Below, piece after piece: positions 1 to 8,352 of a stretch of 23,496 nt of DNA. Origin of the DNA: JANMEX01 sp043776635 (GTDB lineage: Bacteria; Pseudomonadota; Alphaproteobacteria; Rhizobiales; Rhizobiaceae); contig JAYVRA010000064.1 in assembly GCA_043776635.1 (NCBI GenBank), positions 1-23,496 of the forward strand. Direction: 5' to 3'. Position numbers and translations under genes: made by a program. Position 1 is the first letter of the stretch, and each line of letters starts with the position of its first letter. A model generated the notes under the pieces. It did not search any database, was not told where the DNA came from, and was given only the letters and a program-made list of their open reading frames with translations.

Positions 1-128
1 GGTGAACTCAATTCCTGTGCGCATAACCCTGAATCGCACATCCAGCAAAACAAGGGAATCCAAATCTGGACTCCTTCGTTGCGATCAATCCACTAGTGAG
101 CCGCCTTTGGATATGAAAAATGCGCGGC

Positions 129-2669
129 TTACTTCGACACGAAACAGCTGCCTCCAGAGGATTTGTATTGGGCGCACAAGGCGTTGGCGTCCTGTTTTGA
201 CCCTGCAGGTATACGGATACGGAACACTGTACCTTTACCTGCAACCTCTGCCTGCTGAATATTCACGCCTCGCCCGCCCAGAACTCCGCTGAATTTACGG
301 CTCAGCGCCGCATAGGTGGCTTTGGCTGCATCGGCAGAGGGGGTGGAAGCGATTTGCATCACAAACGCTCCTGTGGCAACCGGTGACTGGTCCGCAACTG
401 GCTGCTGCGAAGCAGCAAGCGCGGCAACCTGTGCATCAGTGACCACTTTTTTTCCGCCAGTTTTTCCAACAATTGTAACAGGTTGATCTGCTGGTCGTCC
501 CTCAATAACAGGTGCAGTTCCAGAGCCTGCATCATCCTTTTTCGCAGCCACTCCGGTCGCAGGCGCCTTTATCTTCTTTGTCTTAACTACCTTGGTGGCA
601 TCAGCTATTTTTTCTTTAGGTGCTACAATTTCCACCTGCTTTTCAGCGGGAGCAATTACATCAGCCGCAGCATTATTCGCTACGGGTTTTTCCTCTGTCA
701 CAGCAGGCGCTTGTATGCCAGCTTTTGCAACTGGCTCAGGAGCAAAAGCCTTTGCCGGTTCAATAACCTTCTTAATTATAGCCGGTGCCAACGCAACAGA
801 TTTTTCTACAACAATAGGCTCCACAACAACCGGGGTTGCCGGACGTTCCACCAGTGTTCCGTCTGACTTTACTATAAATGTGCGCACTTTTTTAGGCGCG
901 ATGGCCGTGGCATCTGCGCTCGGTGGGGGTGCGTTTTCAGGATCAAGCGCCGGATCGACGCGATCCTCAGCCTTACCTTGCGTCGCAGCCGGATTTGCAG
1001 CAGGCTTGGGAACGTTAACCGGAGTTGCATCCACAGCCGGTGTCGCTATTTTTGCGACAACGGGGACATCAGCATTATCCGCATTGTCACCCTCGTCTAC
1101 CGGGTCACTCGCAATAGCGGCAATATCTACCGGCTCCTCAGAGGCTGTAACCAATTGATTAGGTTTGGCGGGCATTTCTTGAGCGCCCGCCACTTTATCG
1201 TAAACGGCTTTATCCTGATCGGCCACAACCTTGCCGCCGGGAGTCTCCGGTGCCACTTTAACCGGCTGCGGATCAGCTTTTAGCAAAACAGGCCCGCCAG
1301 CAACAATAGTCGAACTTGTAGACTTCGAATAAGCGTAGTAGCCCGCTCCGCTCAGAACCAAGATGCCAGCAAGCGCTGCAACCAGCCGTGAACGGCTTCG
1401 AACAGGTTTCTGTTGGAATGACGCGGAACCGTTTGTTTCGTGATCGGAGTAAGCCTCAAATTCATCAATTTGGTCAAAATTTGATGGATTCATCTGATTT
1501 TGGGGGCTGTAATTATCGCTGCGTGCTGGAGCAGTGTAGCTTTGCCCGCTATTGTACCCACCAATTGAATGGTCCAAATCAACGGATAACTCATCGTTTA
1601 GTATTGTATCAAAGTCGGCGATTTCATCGCTTATCTGTGCAGGTAAAGTGGCTGATGTATAAACAGGCACCGCGCGCGCAACTACAAGCGGAGCCTGATC
1701 AACGCGGTAAGATGTTTCATAATCATCATGGTGATCTGCTGCGACCGCTATTTCCGGCTCAACATTAAACTCGAATTCCGGTATGTCAAAATTCTCTGTG
1801 GCAACAATTTGATCATCAGAGACAATCGCCGGCTCCACCACAGGCTCTGGCGCAGTCTCGGCTAACAAACGTTCGAAGTCTTCGGAAAAGTCGAAATCCA
1901 GCTCAGGTTCAGTGAGCAACGCTTCTGATTTCCATTGGTCAAACTCCGTTGCAGATGGAGTAATATTAGCCCGAGAGTAACCCGGTGGACTTTTTATAGC
2001 CAATTGCGGATCAATATTGGGTTCACTGGCTTTACCAATAGTGAAATTCTGCATTTGTGCGGCAGGGCTATTGCGAATTTGCTCAAGCACTGGATCTTCA
2101 TCAGTCCCGGTTGCTTCAACTGATATTTCTGATTGATAATCCGGTGTATAAGCCGGTATATCCAGCTCCATGTTCTGCCAAGGGTCGGTTTCAAATTGGT
2201 CGTCTACTGACTCTATTGCAGCCTCATCATTTGCTTTTGCTTCAATAACTGGATCGTCCCAATACGAAGGCGATGTTGCATCATGTGGTTTTATCGCGGG
2301 ATCAAAACTTACACCGGTTAACTCAGGCTCGGGATTATATTGCAGCTTACCTGCCTGCTCAGGAGCATCCGACAGCAGCGCTGCAAGCTCATCTTCAATG
2401 GATAGCTCAGGCACGGATTTATCAGCGATTTTTATAGACTGTTCAACAGTAAGTTGCGTAGTCTGTTGTGCTTCACTGTAAATATCATCTTCAGCATATT
2501 TATCGTCAAGGAGCAGATCAAGCTCTGCTTCACTATCGTTTAAATGTTCGAGATGGGGTTCATCCTGACGAGCGGATGACTCACTCATGATGCGTGAAAG
2601 CTGCATCAATGGATCCTCAGAATCGATTTCACGTTCCGGATTCCACTTGCGATCAACAATATTTGCCAT
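129..2669 (-). CDS. SPOR-domain, single-pass membrane protein (cell-envelope/septal peptidoglycan binding)
   Basis: A protein of 846 residues. The first ~428 residues are acidic, low-complexity and probably disordered and cytoplasmic. A basic Arg/Ser-rich stretch then leads into one hydrophobic segment at about residues 430-448 (core AALAGILVLSGAGYYAY). A long Ala/Pro/Val/Lys-rich linker follows, and residues ~765-846 form a SPOR-like domain (begins GAFVMQIAS, ends SSGGSCFVSK). SPOR domains bind denuded septal peptidoglycan, so the C-terminus should be periplasmic, an FtsN-like topology. The ATG at 2669 is preceded by AGGA at a workable distance. The gene lies 92 bases downstream of argS on the same strand, a neighbour pairing familiar from Rhizobiales. 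The domain and topology calls are strong; the exact cellular role is unknown. Alternating-frame ORFs inside it are low-complexity shadows. Confidence 0.9.
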   Translation of the reverse strand: MANIVDRKWNPEREIDSEDPLMQLSRIMSESSARQDEPHLEHLNDSEAELDLLLDDKYAEDDIYSEAQQTTQLTVEQSIKIADKSVPELSIEDELAALLSDAPEQAGKLQYNPEPELTGVSFDPAIKPHDATSPSYWDDPVIEAKANDEAAIESVDDQFETDPWQNMELDIPAYTPDYQSEISVEATGTDEDPVLEQIRNSPAAQMQNFTIGKASEPNIDPQLAIKSPPGYSRANITPSATEFDQWKSEALLTEPELDFDFSEDFERLLAETAPEPVVEPAIVSDDQIVATENFDIPEFEFNVEPEIAVAADHHDDYETSYRVDQAPLVVARAVPVYTSATLPAQISDEIADFDTILNDELSVDLDHSIGGYNSGQSYTAPARSDNYSPQNQMNPSNFDQIDEFEAYSDHETNGSASFQQKPVRSRSRLVAALAGILVLSGAGYYAYSKSTSSTIVAGGPVLLKADPQPVKVAPETPGGKVVADQDKAVYDKVAGAQEMPAKPNQLVTASEEPVDIAAIASDPVDEGDNADNADVPVVAKIATPAVDATPVNVPKPAANPAATQGKAEDRVDPALDPENAPPPSADATAIAPKKVRTFIVKSDGTLVERPATPVVVEPIVVEKSVALAPAIIKKVIEPAKAFAPEPVAKAGIQAPAVTEEKPVANNAAADVIAPAEKQVEIVAPKEKIADATKVVKTKKIKAPATGVAAKKDDAGSGTAPVIEGRPADQPVTIVGKTGGKKVVTDAQVAALAASQQPVADQSPVATGAFVMQIASTPSADAAKATYAALSRKFSGVLGGRGVNIQQAEVAGKGTVFRIRIPAGSKQDANALCAQYKSSGGSCFVSK

Positions 2670-2692
2670 GCTTCAGTTCCTACACAACGCAT

Positions 2693-2707
2693 GCTGCCAG
2701 CGGCAGC
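2693..2707 (-). other. GC-rich hairpin in the argS-SPOR intergenic leader
   Basis: GCTGCC and GGCAGC form perfect 6-bp arms around a 3-base loop. The hairpin sits about 23 bases upstream of the SPOR gene start. On the transcribed (minus) strand the T-run lies before the hairpin rather than after it, so this is not an intrinsic terminator for argS. It may affect translation or mRNA processing between the two genes. Confidence 0.4.
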
Positions 2708-2761
2708 AAAAAATGGGCCTACCAGCGTAATGTGGGCAAAAAGTGACAAAATCCCCGTGTT

Positions 2762-4519
2762 TTACCGCATTTCAGCGGGTGCGTCGGCCCCTATGATGGA
2801 GAGACCCGACACTAAACAATCGTGGACAGCCTGCACTAAGCCCAGTCTGGCAATGGTCAATTGTGTATTGTTAACCTTAACAAAGCGTAACTCCGGATTT
2901 TCCGTGCCTTTATTCCACTGGCCGTGGAAGCTGGAGGCCAGTTCGTAAAGGAAGAAAGCGACCCTGTGCGGCTCTCTGGCAAGGGCTGCACTTTCGATGA
3001 GGCGCGGGAATTCGGCGAGTTTACGGATAAGCGTCATCTCGGAATCGTCAGTCAAAAGCGCGGTATTTGCAGCCAGTACTAACCGGGCAGGCCGCTCCAG
3101 ACCCATCAACTCTTTGGCCTGACGAAAAATGGAATGGCAACGGGCGGAGGCATATTGCACGTAGAACACCGGATTGTCCTTGGATTGCTCAGTCACTTTG
3201 GCGAAATCAAAATCTAAAGGCGCGTCGTTTTTCCGGTAGATCATCATGAAACGCACCGGATCGCGGCCGACTTCATCGACGACATCACGCAGCGTTACGA
3301 ACTCGCCAGCGCGCTTCGACATACGCACAGGTTCGCCATCGCGGAACAATTTTACCAATTGAACCAGATAGATAGTGTTCTTGGCGGTGTTGTTGGAGAC
3401 AGCCCGCGCCAGCGCTTCCATGCGCTTTACATAGCCGCCATGGTCGGCGCCGAGGACCAAAATCATCTCCTCAAAGCCACGGTCGAACTTGTCTTTGAAA
3501 TAGGCCAAATCAGCGGCGAAATAGGTAAAGGTGCCGTCGGATTTGACCAGCGGGCGGTCGATGTCATCGCCAACATCGGTGGAGCGGAACAACACTTGCT
3601 CGCGGTCTTCCCAATCCTCCGGAACCTCGCCTTTCGGGGGGGGAAGTGTGCCGCGATATACATGACCTTTTAGCGTCAGATCATTGATAACGCTTCGAAT
3701 TTTAGCCTCGCCGCTGGCATGAAGCGAGGCCTCGGAGAAGAATATATCATGATGCACATTGAGCGCGGCCAAGTCCTCTCGCACCAATTCCATCATGGCA
3801 TCAATGGCACGCTGACGTATGATTGTAAGCGCCTCGTCTTGCGCCATGTCCCTGAGTTTGCTACCAAATTCGGCGGCGAGCGTTTGGCCCAATGGAACGA
3901 GATAATCGCCGGGGTAAAGGCCTGGCGGAATTTCGCCAATATCTTCGCCAAGCGCCTCGCGGTAGCGCAACATGACTGAGTTTGCCAACACGCCAATTTG
4001 TACACCGGCATCGTTGATGTAATATTCTTTGGTGACGTCAAAACCCGCAAACGTCATCAAATTTGCCAGCGCATCGCCGAATACTGCGCCGCGACAATGG
4101 CCGACGTGCATCGGTCCGGTCGGGTTGGCGGAGACATATTCAATGTCAAGTTTCCTCTTGCCGCCAATGGTAGAACGGCCATAATTGCCGTTTGAATTCA
4201 ATATGTTGTAAAGGTGCACCTGCCAGTAAGCGTTGCTCAAACGGATGTTGATGAAGCCCGGACCGGCGACTTCCACGCTTGCCACATCTTTGTCAGAACG
4301 CAGTTTTTCAGCGATAATTTCCGCCAGCACGCGCGGGTTGGTGCTTACCGCTTTGGCCAAAACCATAGCGGCATTGCAGGCTAAATCTCCGTGGCTGGTA
4401 TCGCGCGGGGGCTCAACTGCGACGCGGGACACATCCAAAGGCGAGCCGTCCACGGGGTTAAGGCCGAGGGCACCGAGGATGAATTCAATCCGTGCCGAAA
4501 AGTCTTGGAAAATATTCAT
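2762..4519 (-). CDS. argS: Arginyl-tRNA synthetase
   Basis: Class I synthetase charging tRNA-Arg in the cytoplasm; 585 residues, the normal family length. The N-terminal ArgRS additional domain covers about residues 1-110. The HIGH-type motif is HVGH at residues 138-141 inside ANPTGPMHVGH. The KMSKS-type motif is MSKR at 400-403, followed by GEFVTLRDVVDEVGRDPVRF, and the C-terminal DALR anticodon-binding domain ends in DAPAEMR. The gene starts at the ATG at 4519, 36 bases after the dgt stop, so it is probably co-transcribed with dgt and the SPOR gene. This order is common in Rhizobiales. Nothing looks broken or unusual. Identification is secure. Confidence 0.98.
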   Translation of the reverse strand: MNIFQDFSARIEFILGALGLNPVDGSPLDVSRVAVEPPRDTSHGDLACNAAMVLAKAVSTNPRVLAEIIAEKLRSDKDVASVEVAGPGFINIRLSNAYWQVHLYNILNSNGNYGRSTIGGKRKLDIEYVSANPTGPMHVGHCRGAVFGDALANLMTFAGFDVTKEYYINDAGVQIGVLANSVMLRYREALGEDIGEIPPGLYPGDYLVPLGQTLAAEFGSKLRDMAQDEALTIIRQRAIDAMMELVREDLAALNVHHDIFFSEASLHASGEAKIRSVINDLTLKGHVYRGTLPPPKGEVPEDWEDREQVLFRSTDVGDDIDRPLVKSDGTFTYFAADLAYFKDKFDRGFEEMILVLGADHGGYVKRMEALARAVSNNTAKNTIYLVQLVKLFRDGEPVRMSKRAGEFVTLRDVVDEVGRDPVRFMMIYRKNDAPLDFDFAKVTEQSKDNPVFYVQYASARCHSIFRQAKELMGLERPARLVLAANTALLTDDSEMTLIRKLAEFPRLIESAALAREPHRVAFFLYELASSFHGQWNKGTENPELRFVKVNNTQLTIARLGLVQAVHDCLVSGLSIIGADAPAEMR

Positions 4520-4555
4520 GATAACGATGTGGTCCTGAATTTCATAAGGCGCTGG

Positions 4556-5809
4556 CTATCCCAAAACGGGGATGCGGTCAAACAATCGCTCATAGTCGCG
4601 GATGGCAAATTGGTCTGTCATACCCGCAATAAAATCTGCAACGGCGCGCGGGCGGGAAACGCCAAAAGACGATACGGTCGCGATACGGAAAGCGTGCGGA
4701 GTGGATATGAAGTCAGTGCGGAAGCTGTCCGGAAGCAGCTCGAAGTTCGCCACATAATGATCGAACAGGTTTTCAATCACAGCTCCCGCAGCTTCCATTT
4801 TAGCCATGACTAATTGATGGCGATAAAGATGCTCGAAGAGAAACTGTTTCAGCGCCGCTTCGTCAGCCTGCATCGCATCCGAAAACCCGATCATGGCACG
4901 GGTGGCGTGGCGCACATCAGCAGCACTTGCGGGCTGCAAAGCAGAGAGGCGGCGGCCGGTTTCGGAAATCACGTCCTCCACCATGGCTGTGATTTGACGA
5001 CGGCCAAGCTCGGCAATTTTACGATGCTCATCGAGGTCGGGATAGGTCTCTTCAATGGTCTTGATGATTGGCCCCACCAGCGGAGCATCGCGCAACAGAT
5101 CAAGCGTCAATATCCCTGCCCGCAAGCCATCGTCAATGTCATGTGTGTCATAGGCGATGTCGTCGGCAATCGCGGCGGCCTGGGCTTCCAGCGAGGCGAA
5201 GCTAACAAGGTCCAGCGGGAATGATTTATCAAAATCCAAAATGCTTTGCGGGACAGCGCCCTTGAGTGGCGAGCCGTCGGCTTTCAGCAATGGCCCGTTG
5301 TGCTTCACCAGCCCTTCCAGCGTTTCCCACGTCAGGTTCAGCCCGTCGAACTCCGCATAGCGGCGCTCCAGTTTGATGACGATGCGCAAGGACTGCGCAT
5401 TATGGTCGAAGCCGCCGGCGCCTGCCATTTTCAAATCCAGCGCCCGCTCACCGGCATGACCGAAGGGCGTGTGACCAAAGTCATGCACCAGCGCAACGGC
5501 CTCGGCCAAATCCTCATCCAGACGGAACGCGCGGGCAATGGAGCGGGCAATCTGCGCCACCTCAATCGTATGTGTCAGCCGCGTGCGGTAATGGTCGCTC
5601 TCGTGGCTAATAAAGACTTGGGTTTTATGCTTAAGGCGGCGAAACGCCGAGGTGTGAATAATCCGGTCCCGATCACGCTGAAAGGGCGAGCGTGTCGGGC
5701 TTTCGCTTTGCGGAAATAAGCGCCCGCGCGAGGCATCCGGATGGCAGGCAAATGCCGCACGGGACTGATAGCCATAGCCGATGCCGTCAAAATTCTGGAT
5801 CACACACAT
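4556..5809 (-). CDS. dgt: Deoxyguanosinetriphosphate triphosphohydrolase-like protein (HD superfamily dNTPase)
   Basis: 417 residues. HD-domain metal ligands are visible as H80 (RTRLTHTIEVAQ) and the H109-D110 pair (VHDFGHTPFGHAGE). The N-terminal family signature reads GYGYQSRAAFACHPDASRGR, then SPFQRDRDRIIHTSAFRRLKHKTQVF. These enzymes hydrolyse dNTPs to deoxynucleoside and triphosphate. The shorter alphaproteobacterial form seen here is usually annotated 'dGTPase-like', and its substrate preference cannot be read from sequence. The start at 5809 has only a weak GAG ribosome site but fits the usual N-terminus of the family. It is the first gene of the dgt-argS-SPOR operon and is divergent from erpA, with 91 bases between the start codons. 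Confidence 0.95.
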   Translation of the reverse strand: MCVIQNFDGIGYGYQSRAAFACHPDASRGRLFPQSESPTRSPFQRDRDRIIHTSAFRRLKHKTQVFISHESDHYRTRLTHTIEVAQIARSIARAFRLDEDLAEAVALVHDFGHTPFGHAGERALDLKMAGAGGFDHNAQSLRIVIKLERRYAEFDGLNLTWETLEGLVKHNGPLLKADGSPLKGAVPQSILDFDKSFPLDLVSFASLEAQAAAIADDIAYDTHDIDDGLRAGILTLDLLRDAPLVGPIIKTIEETYPDLDEHRKIAELGRRQITAMVEDVISETGRRLSALQPASAADVRHATRAMIGFSDAMQADEAALKQFLFEHLYRHQLVMAKMEAAGAVIENLFDHYVANFELLPDSFRTDFISTPHAFRIATVSSFGVSRPRAVADFIAGMTDQFAIRDYERLFDRIPVLG

Positions 5810-5821
5810 TTGCTCACATGA

Positions 5822-5850
5822 TTGACATCACTCGCCATCATTCTTACCTA
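5822..5850 (+). promoter_or_regulatory. Candidate sigma-70 promoter for erpA
   Basis: A perfect TTGACA (5822-5827) is followed by a 17-base spacer and TACCTA (5845-5850), a weak -10 box. Transcription would begin near 5857, downstream of the ATG at 5850. That independently favours the erpA start at 5901. Confidence 0.4.
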
Positions 5851-5900
5851 TGACTAACGGCACAAACAACCTTGAACTGTTTGGATCCATGGAGACCAAA

Positions 5901-6227
5901 ATGCACACGATCAGTGTTTCAGAGCGCGCCGCCAAGCGCATTAACCACATACTCGCCAAAGACACCGCCAAATCCGCCCTGCGCGTTTCTGTTGAAGGCG
6001 GGGGCTGTTCGGGCTTTTCTTATAAATTCGATTTGGTATCTGCCCAAGAGCCGGGCGACATCATCATAGCCAAGCAAGGCGCGACCGTTTTGATTGATGC
6101 CATGTCCGTTGAATATATGGACGGCTCGGAAATTGATTTTGTCGATAATCTGATGGGACAGAGTTTCCAGATAAAAAACCCGTTAGCAACAGCGAGCTGC
6201 GGGTGCGGGACGAGTTTTTCTCTTTAA
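5901..6227 (+). CDS. erpA: A-type iron-sulfur cluster carrier/insertion protein (IscA/ErpA/HesB family)
   Basis: 108 residues from the ATG at 5901, the standard family length. The three conserved cysteine ligands are C36 in EGGGCSGF and C100/C102 in the C-terminal ASCGCGTSF. A-type carriers accept Fe-S clusters from the scaffold and pass them to apo-enzymes in the cytoplasm. The open frame extends back to an ATG at 5850. I chose 5901 because GGAG lies six bases upstream, the protein then has the family length, and the best promoter puts the transcript start downstream of 5850. It is divergent from dgt, as in many Rhizobiales. The symbol follows common usage for this locus; IscA-like is an equally fair label. 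Confidence 0.93.
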   Translation: MHTISVSERAAKRINHILAKDTAKSALRVSVEGGGCSGFSYKFDLVSAQEPGDIIIAKQGATVLIDAMSVEYMDGSEIDFVDNLMGQSFQIKNPLATASCGCGTSFSL

Positions 6228-6293
6228 TGCGACCAATCGCTTCCTGTTTGAATTCACGGTGCTAAAGCAACGATCGCCTGTAGAGAATCGGCG

Positions 6294-6366
6294 CAATGCT
6301 CTAAATCCTTGTTTTACCGCATTGTTTTAACGCAAAACCGCACACACTTTTGCGAACAATGCTCTA
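6294..6366. repeat. Mosaic rhizobial-type intergenic repeat, copy A
   Basis: CAATGCTCTA occurs as an exact 10-bp direct repeat at 6294-6303 and 6357-6366, bracketing a segment with TTGTTTTACCGCATT and CGCAAAACCGCACACACTTTTGCG. Positions 6299-6366 align without gaps to 8235-8302; I count about 45 of 68 identical bases. The pattern (GCTCTA ... TTGTTTT..CGCATT ... AAAACCG ... ATGCTCTA) matches the short interspersed elements of rhizobial intergenic DNA. It fills most of the erpA-xth gap. Confidence 0.65.
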
Positions 6367-6394
6367 GTGGTTTTATGGCAACGGGACTCACCAC

Positions 6395-7177
6395 ATGAAA
6401 ATCGCGACGTGGAACATTAACGGCATAAAAGCGCGTATCGAAAATCTGCTGGAATGGCTTAAGGAAACTTCGCCGGATATTGCTTGTTTGCAGGAGATTA
6501 AGTCGGTTGATGCGGAGTTTCCGCGTTTGGAAATTGAGGCCCTGGGCTACCATGTGGAGACGCATGGGCAGAAGGGGTTTAATGGCGTTGCGCTGCTCTC
6601 CAAGGCCAGCCCTTTGGAAGTGATGCGCCGCCTGCCCGGCGATGAGGCGGATGAGCAATCGCGCTATATTGAAGGGGTTTTTGCACGTGGATCGGGCATT
6701 ATCCGCGTTGGCGGGCTTTATTTGCCCAATGGCAATCCGCTGGGCACGGAAAAGTTTCCCTACAAGCTGGCGTGGATGGAGCGGCTGATTAAACATGCGG
6801 AAGACCGGCTGGCGCTGGAGGAGCCGTTTATTCTGGCGGGGGATTACAATGTGATTGCACACGGCATAGACTGCAAAGACCCGCGTGTCTGGGCGGGCGA
6901 TGCGCTGTTTCAGCCTGAATCGCGGCAGGCATTCCGGCGGCTGGAGGCGCTGGGTTTCACCGATGCTATCCGCGCCACGACTGATGCGGCGCACGTCTAT
7001 ACGTTCTGGGATTATCAGGCGGGCGCATGGCAGAAGAACAATGGCATCCGCATTGACCATGTGATGCTCTCGCCGGAGGCCGCCAAGCTGTTCAAATCCG
7101 CGACGATTGAGGAGCATACGCGGGCGTGGGAACGCCCGTCAGACCATGTGCCGGTGGTGGTGGAAATAGCTGAATAG
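6395..7177 (+). CDS. xth: Exodeoxyribonuclease III (AP endonuclease family)
   Basis: 260 residues, full length for the endonuclease/exonuclease/phosphatase fold. Catalytic and metal residues are visible: N7 (WNINGIK), E34 (CLQEIK), D150 and N152 (GDYNV), D221 (RIDHVM) and the terminal D250-H251 (SDHVPVVVEI). The enzyme cleaves DNA at abasic sites and has 3'-5' exonuclease and 3'-phosphatase activities in base excision repair. It starts at the ATG at 6395 with only a modest GGGA upstream. It stops two bases before the exoR stop on the other strand, so the two genes converge with no room for a terminator. A 267-codon frame on the opposite strand is a shadow. Confidence 0.97.
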   Translation: MKIATWNINGIKARIENLLEWLKETSPDIACLQEIKSVDAEFPRLEIEALGYHVETHGQKGFNGVALLSKASPLEVMRRLPGDEADEQSRYIEGVFARGSGIIRVGGLYLPNGNPLGTEKFPYKLAWMERLIKHAEDRLALEEPFILAGDYNVIAHGIDCKDPRVWAGDALFQPESRQAFRRLEALGFTDAIRATTDAAHVYTFWDYQAGAWQKNNGIRIDHVMLSPEAAKLFKSATIEEHTRAWERPSDHVPVVVEIAE

Positions 7178-7179
7178 GC

Positions 7180-7965
7180 TTACTGGCCATCAAGTATTTG
7201 CTCAGACAGCACAATCGCAGTGCGGCGATCGGCCTCGCCGGAGAGCGCGAAGGCTTGCTCTTGCATGTCAGAAATCCAGCTGTGATCTTTTGTAGCGCTG
7301 CGGGCTAGTGCAGCTGTCATGCTGGCGAGGCCCCGCACTTTTTTACCATTTTGAAACAACATGTTGCCAAACATCGCTAATGCACCGGCATGGCCTTTTT
7401 CAGAGCTTAATTTGAACAGGTTGAACGCCTGTTTCACATCCGTCTGCCCGCCATCACCGGTCAAAAACATTTGACCAAGTTCAAACTGCGCCTGCGGGTC
7501 GCGGAAGCTCCATGCGGCTTGAGCATAAAGATCGCGCGCGGCAGCGGGGTCGGCGACGACTGGCGAGCCTGGAATCCCGCGATGGATGAAACCGGCCAGT
7601 GCTACAAGCGCACTGGAAACATAAGAACCATCCGGGGACACTGGATCTATATCTTGCTGCACTATTTTTTCGTAGATTTTGAAGGCCTCAAAATCATCCT
7701 CGGCGACGCCGTCGCCCTGCTCATACATACGCGCCAATTTCCATTGCGCACCGGCATGGCCTTTATCGGCGGCATATTTGTAGGCCTCAAAAGCGTCATT
7801 TTTATTGCCGTTTTTGTAAGACTTAAAACCAAATTTGAACAACGCGAACGGACTGGATTTTTCAGTCACTTCACCGGAAGTATCAAAACCATAGGCCACG
7901 TGGCCGCCTAATAAAAAGGCTGCAAATGCGATTACAACGGCTTGTTTGGTTTCTCGTTTCAACAT
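7180..7965 (-). CDS. exoR: ExoR-like periplasmic Sel1-repeat regulator
   Basis: 261 residues from the ATG at 7965. An N-terminal signal peptide (hydrophobic AVVIAFAAFLLGGHVAYG) is probably cleaved near residue 26. Sel1/TPR-like repeats follow at ~residues 38-100 (FGFKSYKNGNKNDAFEAYKY, GHAGAQWKLARMYEQGDGV) and ~140-210 (DPQAQFELGQMFLTGDGG, GHAGALAMFGNMLFQNGK). Length and motif order match ExoR of rhizobia. There, periplasmic ExoR holds the sensor kinase ExoS (ChvG) inactive, controlling exopolysaccharide, motility and acid response through ChvI. The frame opens at a GTG (7992) lacking a ribosome site, so I prefer 7965. ExoS/ChvI genes are not in the window. Function is inferred from remembered family resemblance, not from a search. 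Confidence 0.85.
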   Translation of the reverse strand: MLKRETKQAVVIAFAAFLLGGHVAYGFDTSGEVTEKSSPFALFKFGFKSYKNGNKNDAFEAYKYAADKGHAGAQWKLARMYEQGDGVAEDDFEAFKIYEKIVQQDIDPVSPDGSYVSSALVALAGFIHRGIPGSPVVADPAAARDLYAQAAWSFRDPQAQFELGQMFLTGDGGQTDVKQAFNLFKLSSEKGHAGALAMFGNMLFQNGKKVRGLASMTAALARSATKDHSWISDMQEQAFALSGEADRRTAIVLSEQILDGQ

Positions 7966-8143
7966 CACACTATTTCTTATTGCCGTGCTCACTTAACGAA
8001 TAATTTGGTATTACGGCTCTCATACAATGGCTTGAACTCCCTTTATGGCGGGAGATAGGCAAATTGTGCGCCTTTATTTCAGAGACCATACTATGCGCAA
8101 GAGTGTTGCTGAATCGTCACATTTTGCGACAGGAGTGCGAATA

Positions 8144-8302
8144 TTTAGAGCGTGGTGTTTTCAAACGGAATCAGAATTCATGTGAACACGACACGCTCTA
8201 AAGTGCTTCTCGTTTTGGAGTAATCAAAACGGCACTCTAACTCTTTGTTTTCTCGCATTATTCTTAACCATAACGTGCTTCACGTTATTCAAAAATGCTC
8301 CA
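8144..8302. repeat. Composite mosaic intergenic repeat, copy B (three hairpin modules)
   Basis: Three dyads sit end to end. TTTAGAGCGTG (8144-8154) is inverted exactly at 8192-8202. AGTGC plus CGTTTTG (8202-8217) mirrors CAAAACG plus GCACT (8225-8236). ATAACGTG (8270-8277) mirrors CACGTTAT (8281-8288) around CTT. The last module, 8235-8302, aligns without gaps to copy A at 6299-6366. The modular architecture resembles rhizobial/Brucella-type interspersed mosaic elements. It lies between the exoR start and the fadL terminator. The remaining upstream stretch, 7966-8143, shows no gene, only a small CTCCC/GGGAG dyad at 8037-8054. Confidence 0.7.
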
Positions 8303-8334
8303 ATAAAAAAAAGCCGGGCGCTAGGCCCGGCTTT
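8303..8334 (-). terminator. Rho-independent terminator of the fadL-like gene
   Basis: AAAGCCGGGC (8310-8319) and GCCCGGCTTT (8325-8334) form a 10-bp stem with a 5-base loop. On the minus strand the stem is followed by a run of T residues (the A-run at 8304-8312 on the plus strand). It lies 18 bases past the stop codon of the gene at 8353. Confidence 0.92.
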
Positions 8335-8352
8335 GGTAGACGTATTTTTAGC

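Noticed and set aside
55..74. Imperfect hairpin downstream of the SPOR gene as a terminator
   Set aside because: One mismatch in an 8-bp stem and only a broken T-run (CTTGTTTTG) follow on the minus strand; too weak to call.
592..1158. Ala/Ser/Thr-rich 188-codon frame opposite the SPOR gene
   Set aside because: It is a low-complexity shadow of the Ala/Pro/Val-rich linker, with no ribosome site or domain.
5850..5900. N-terminal extension of erpA
   Set aside because: The better ribosome site, the family length and the promoter position all favour 5901.
6314..7117. 267-codon frame opposite xth
   Set aside because: xth has every catalytic motif and full length. The opposite frame has no recognisable domain and mirrors xth codon bias.
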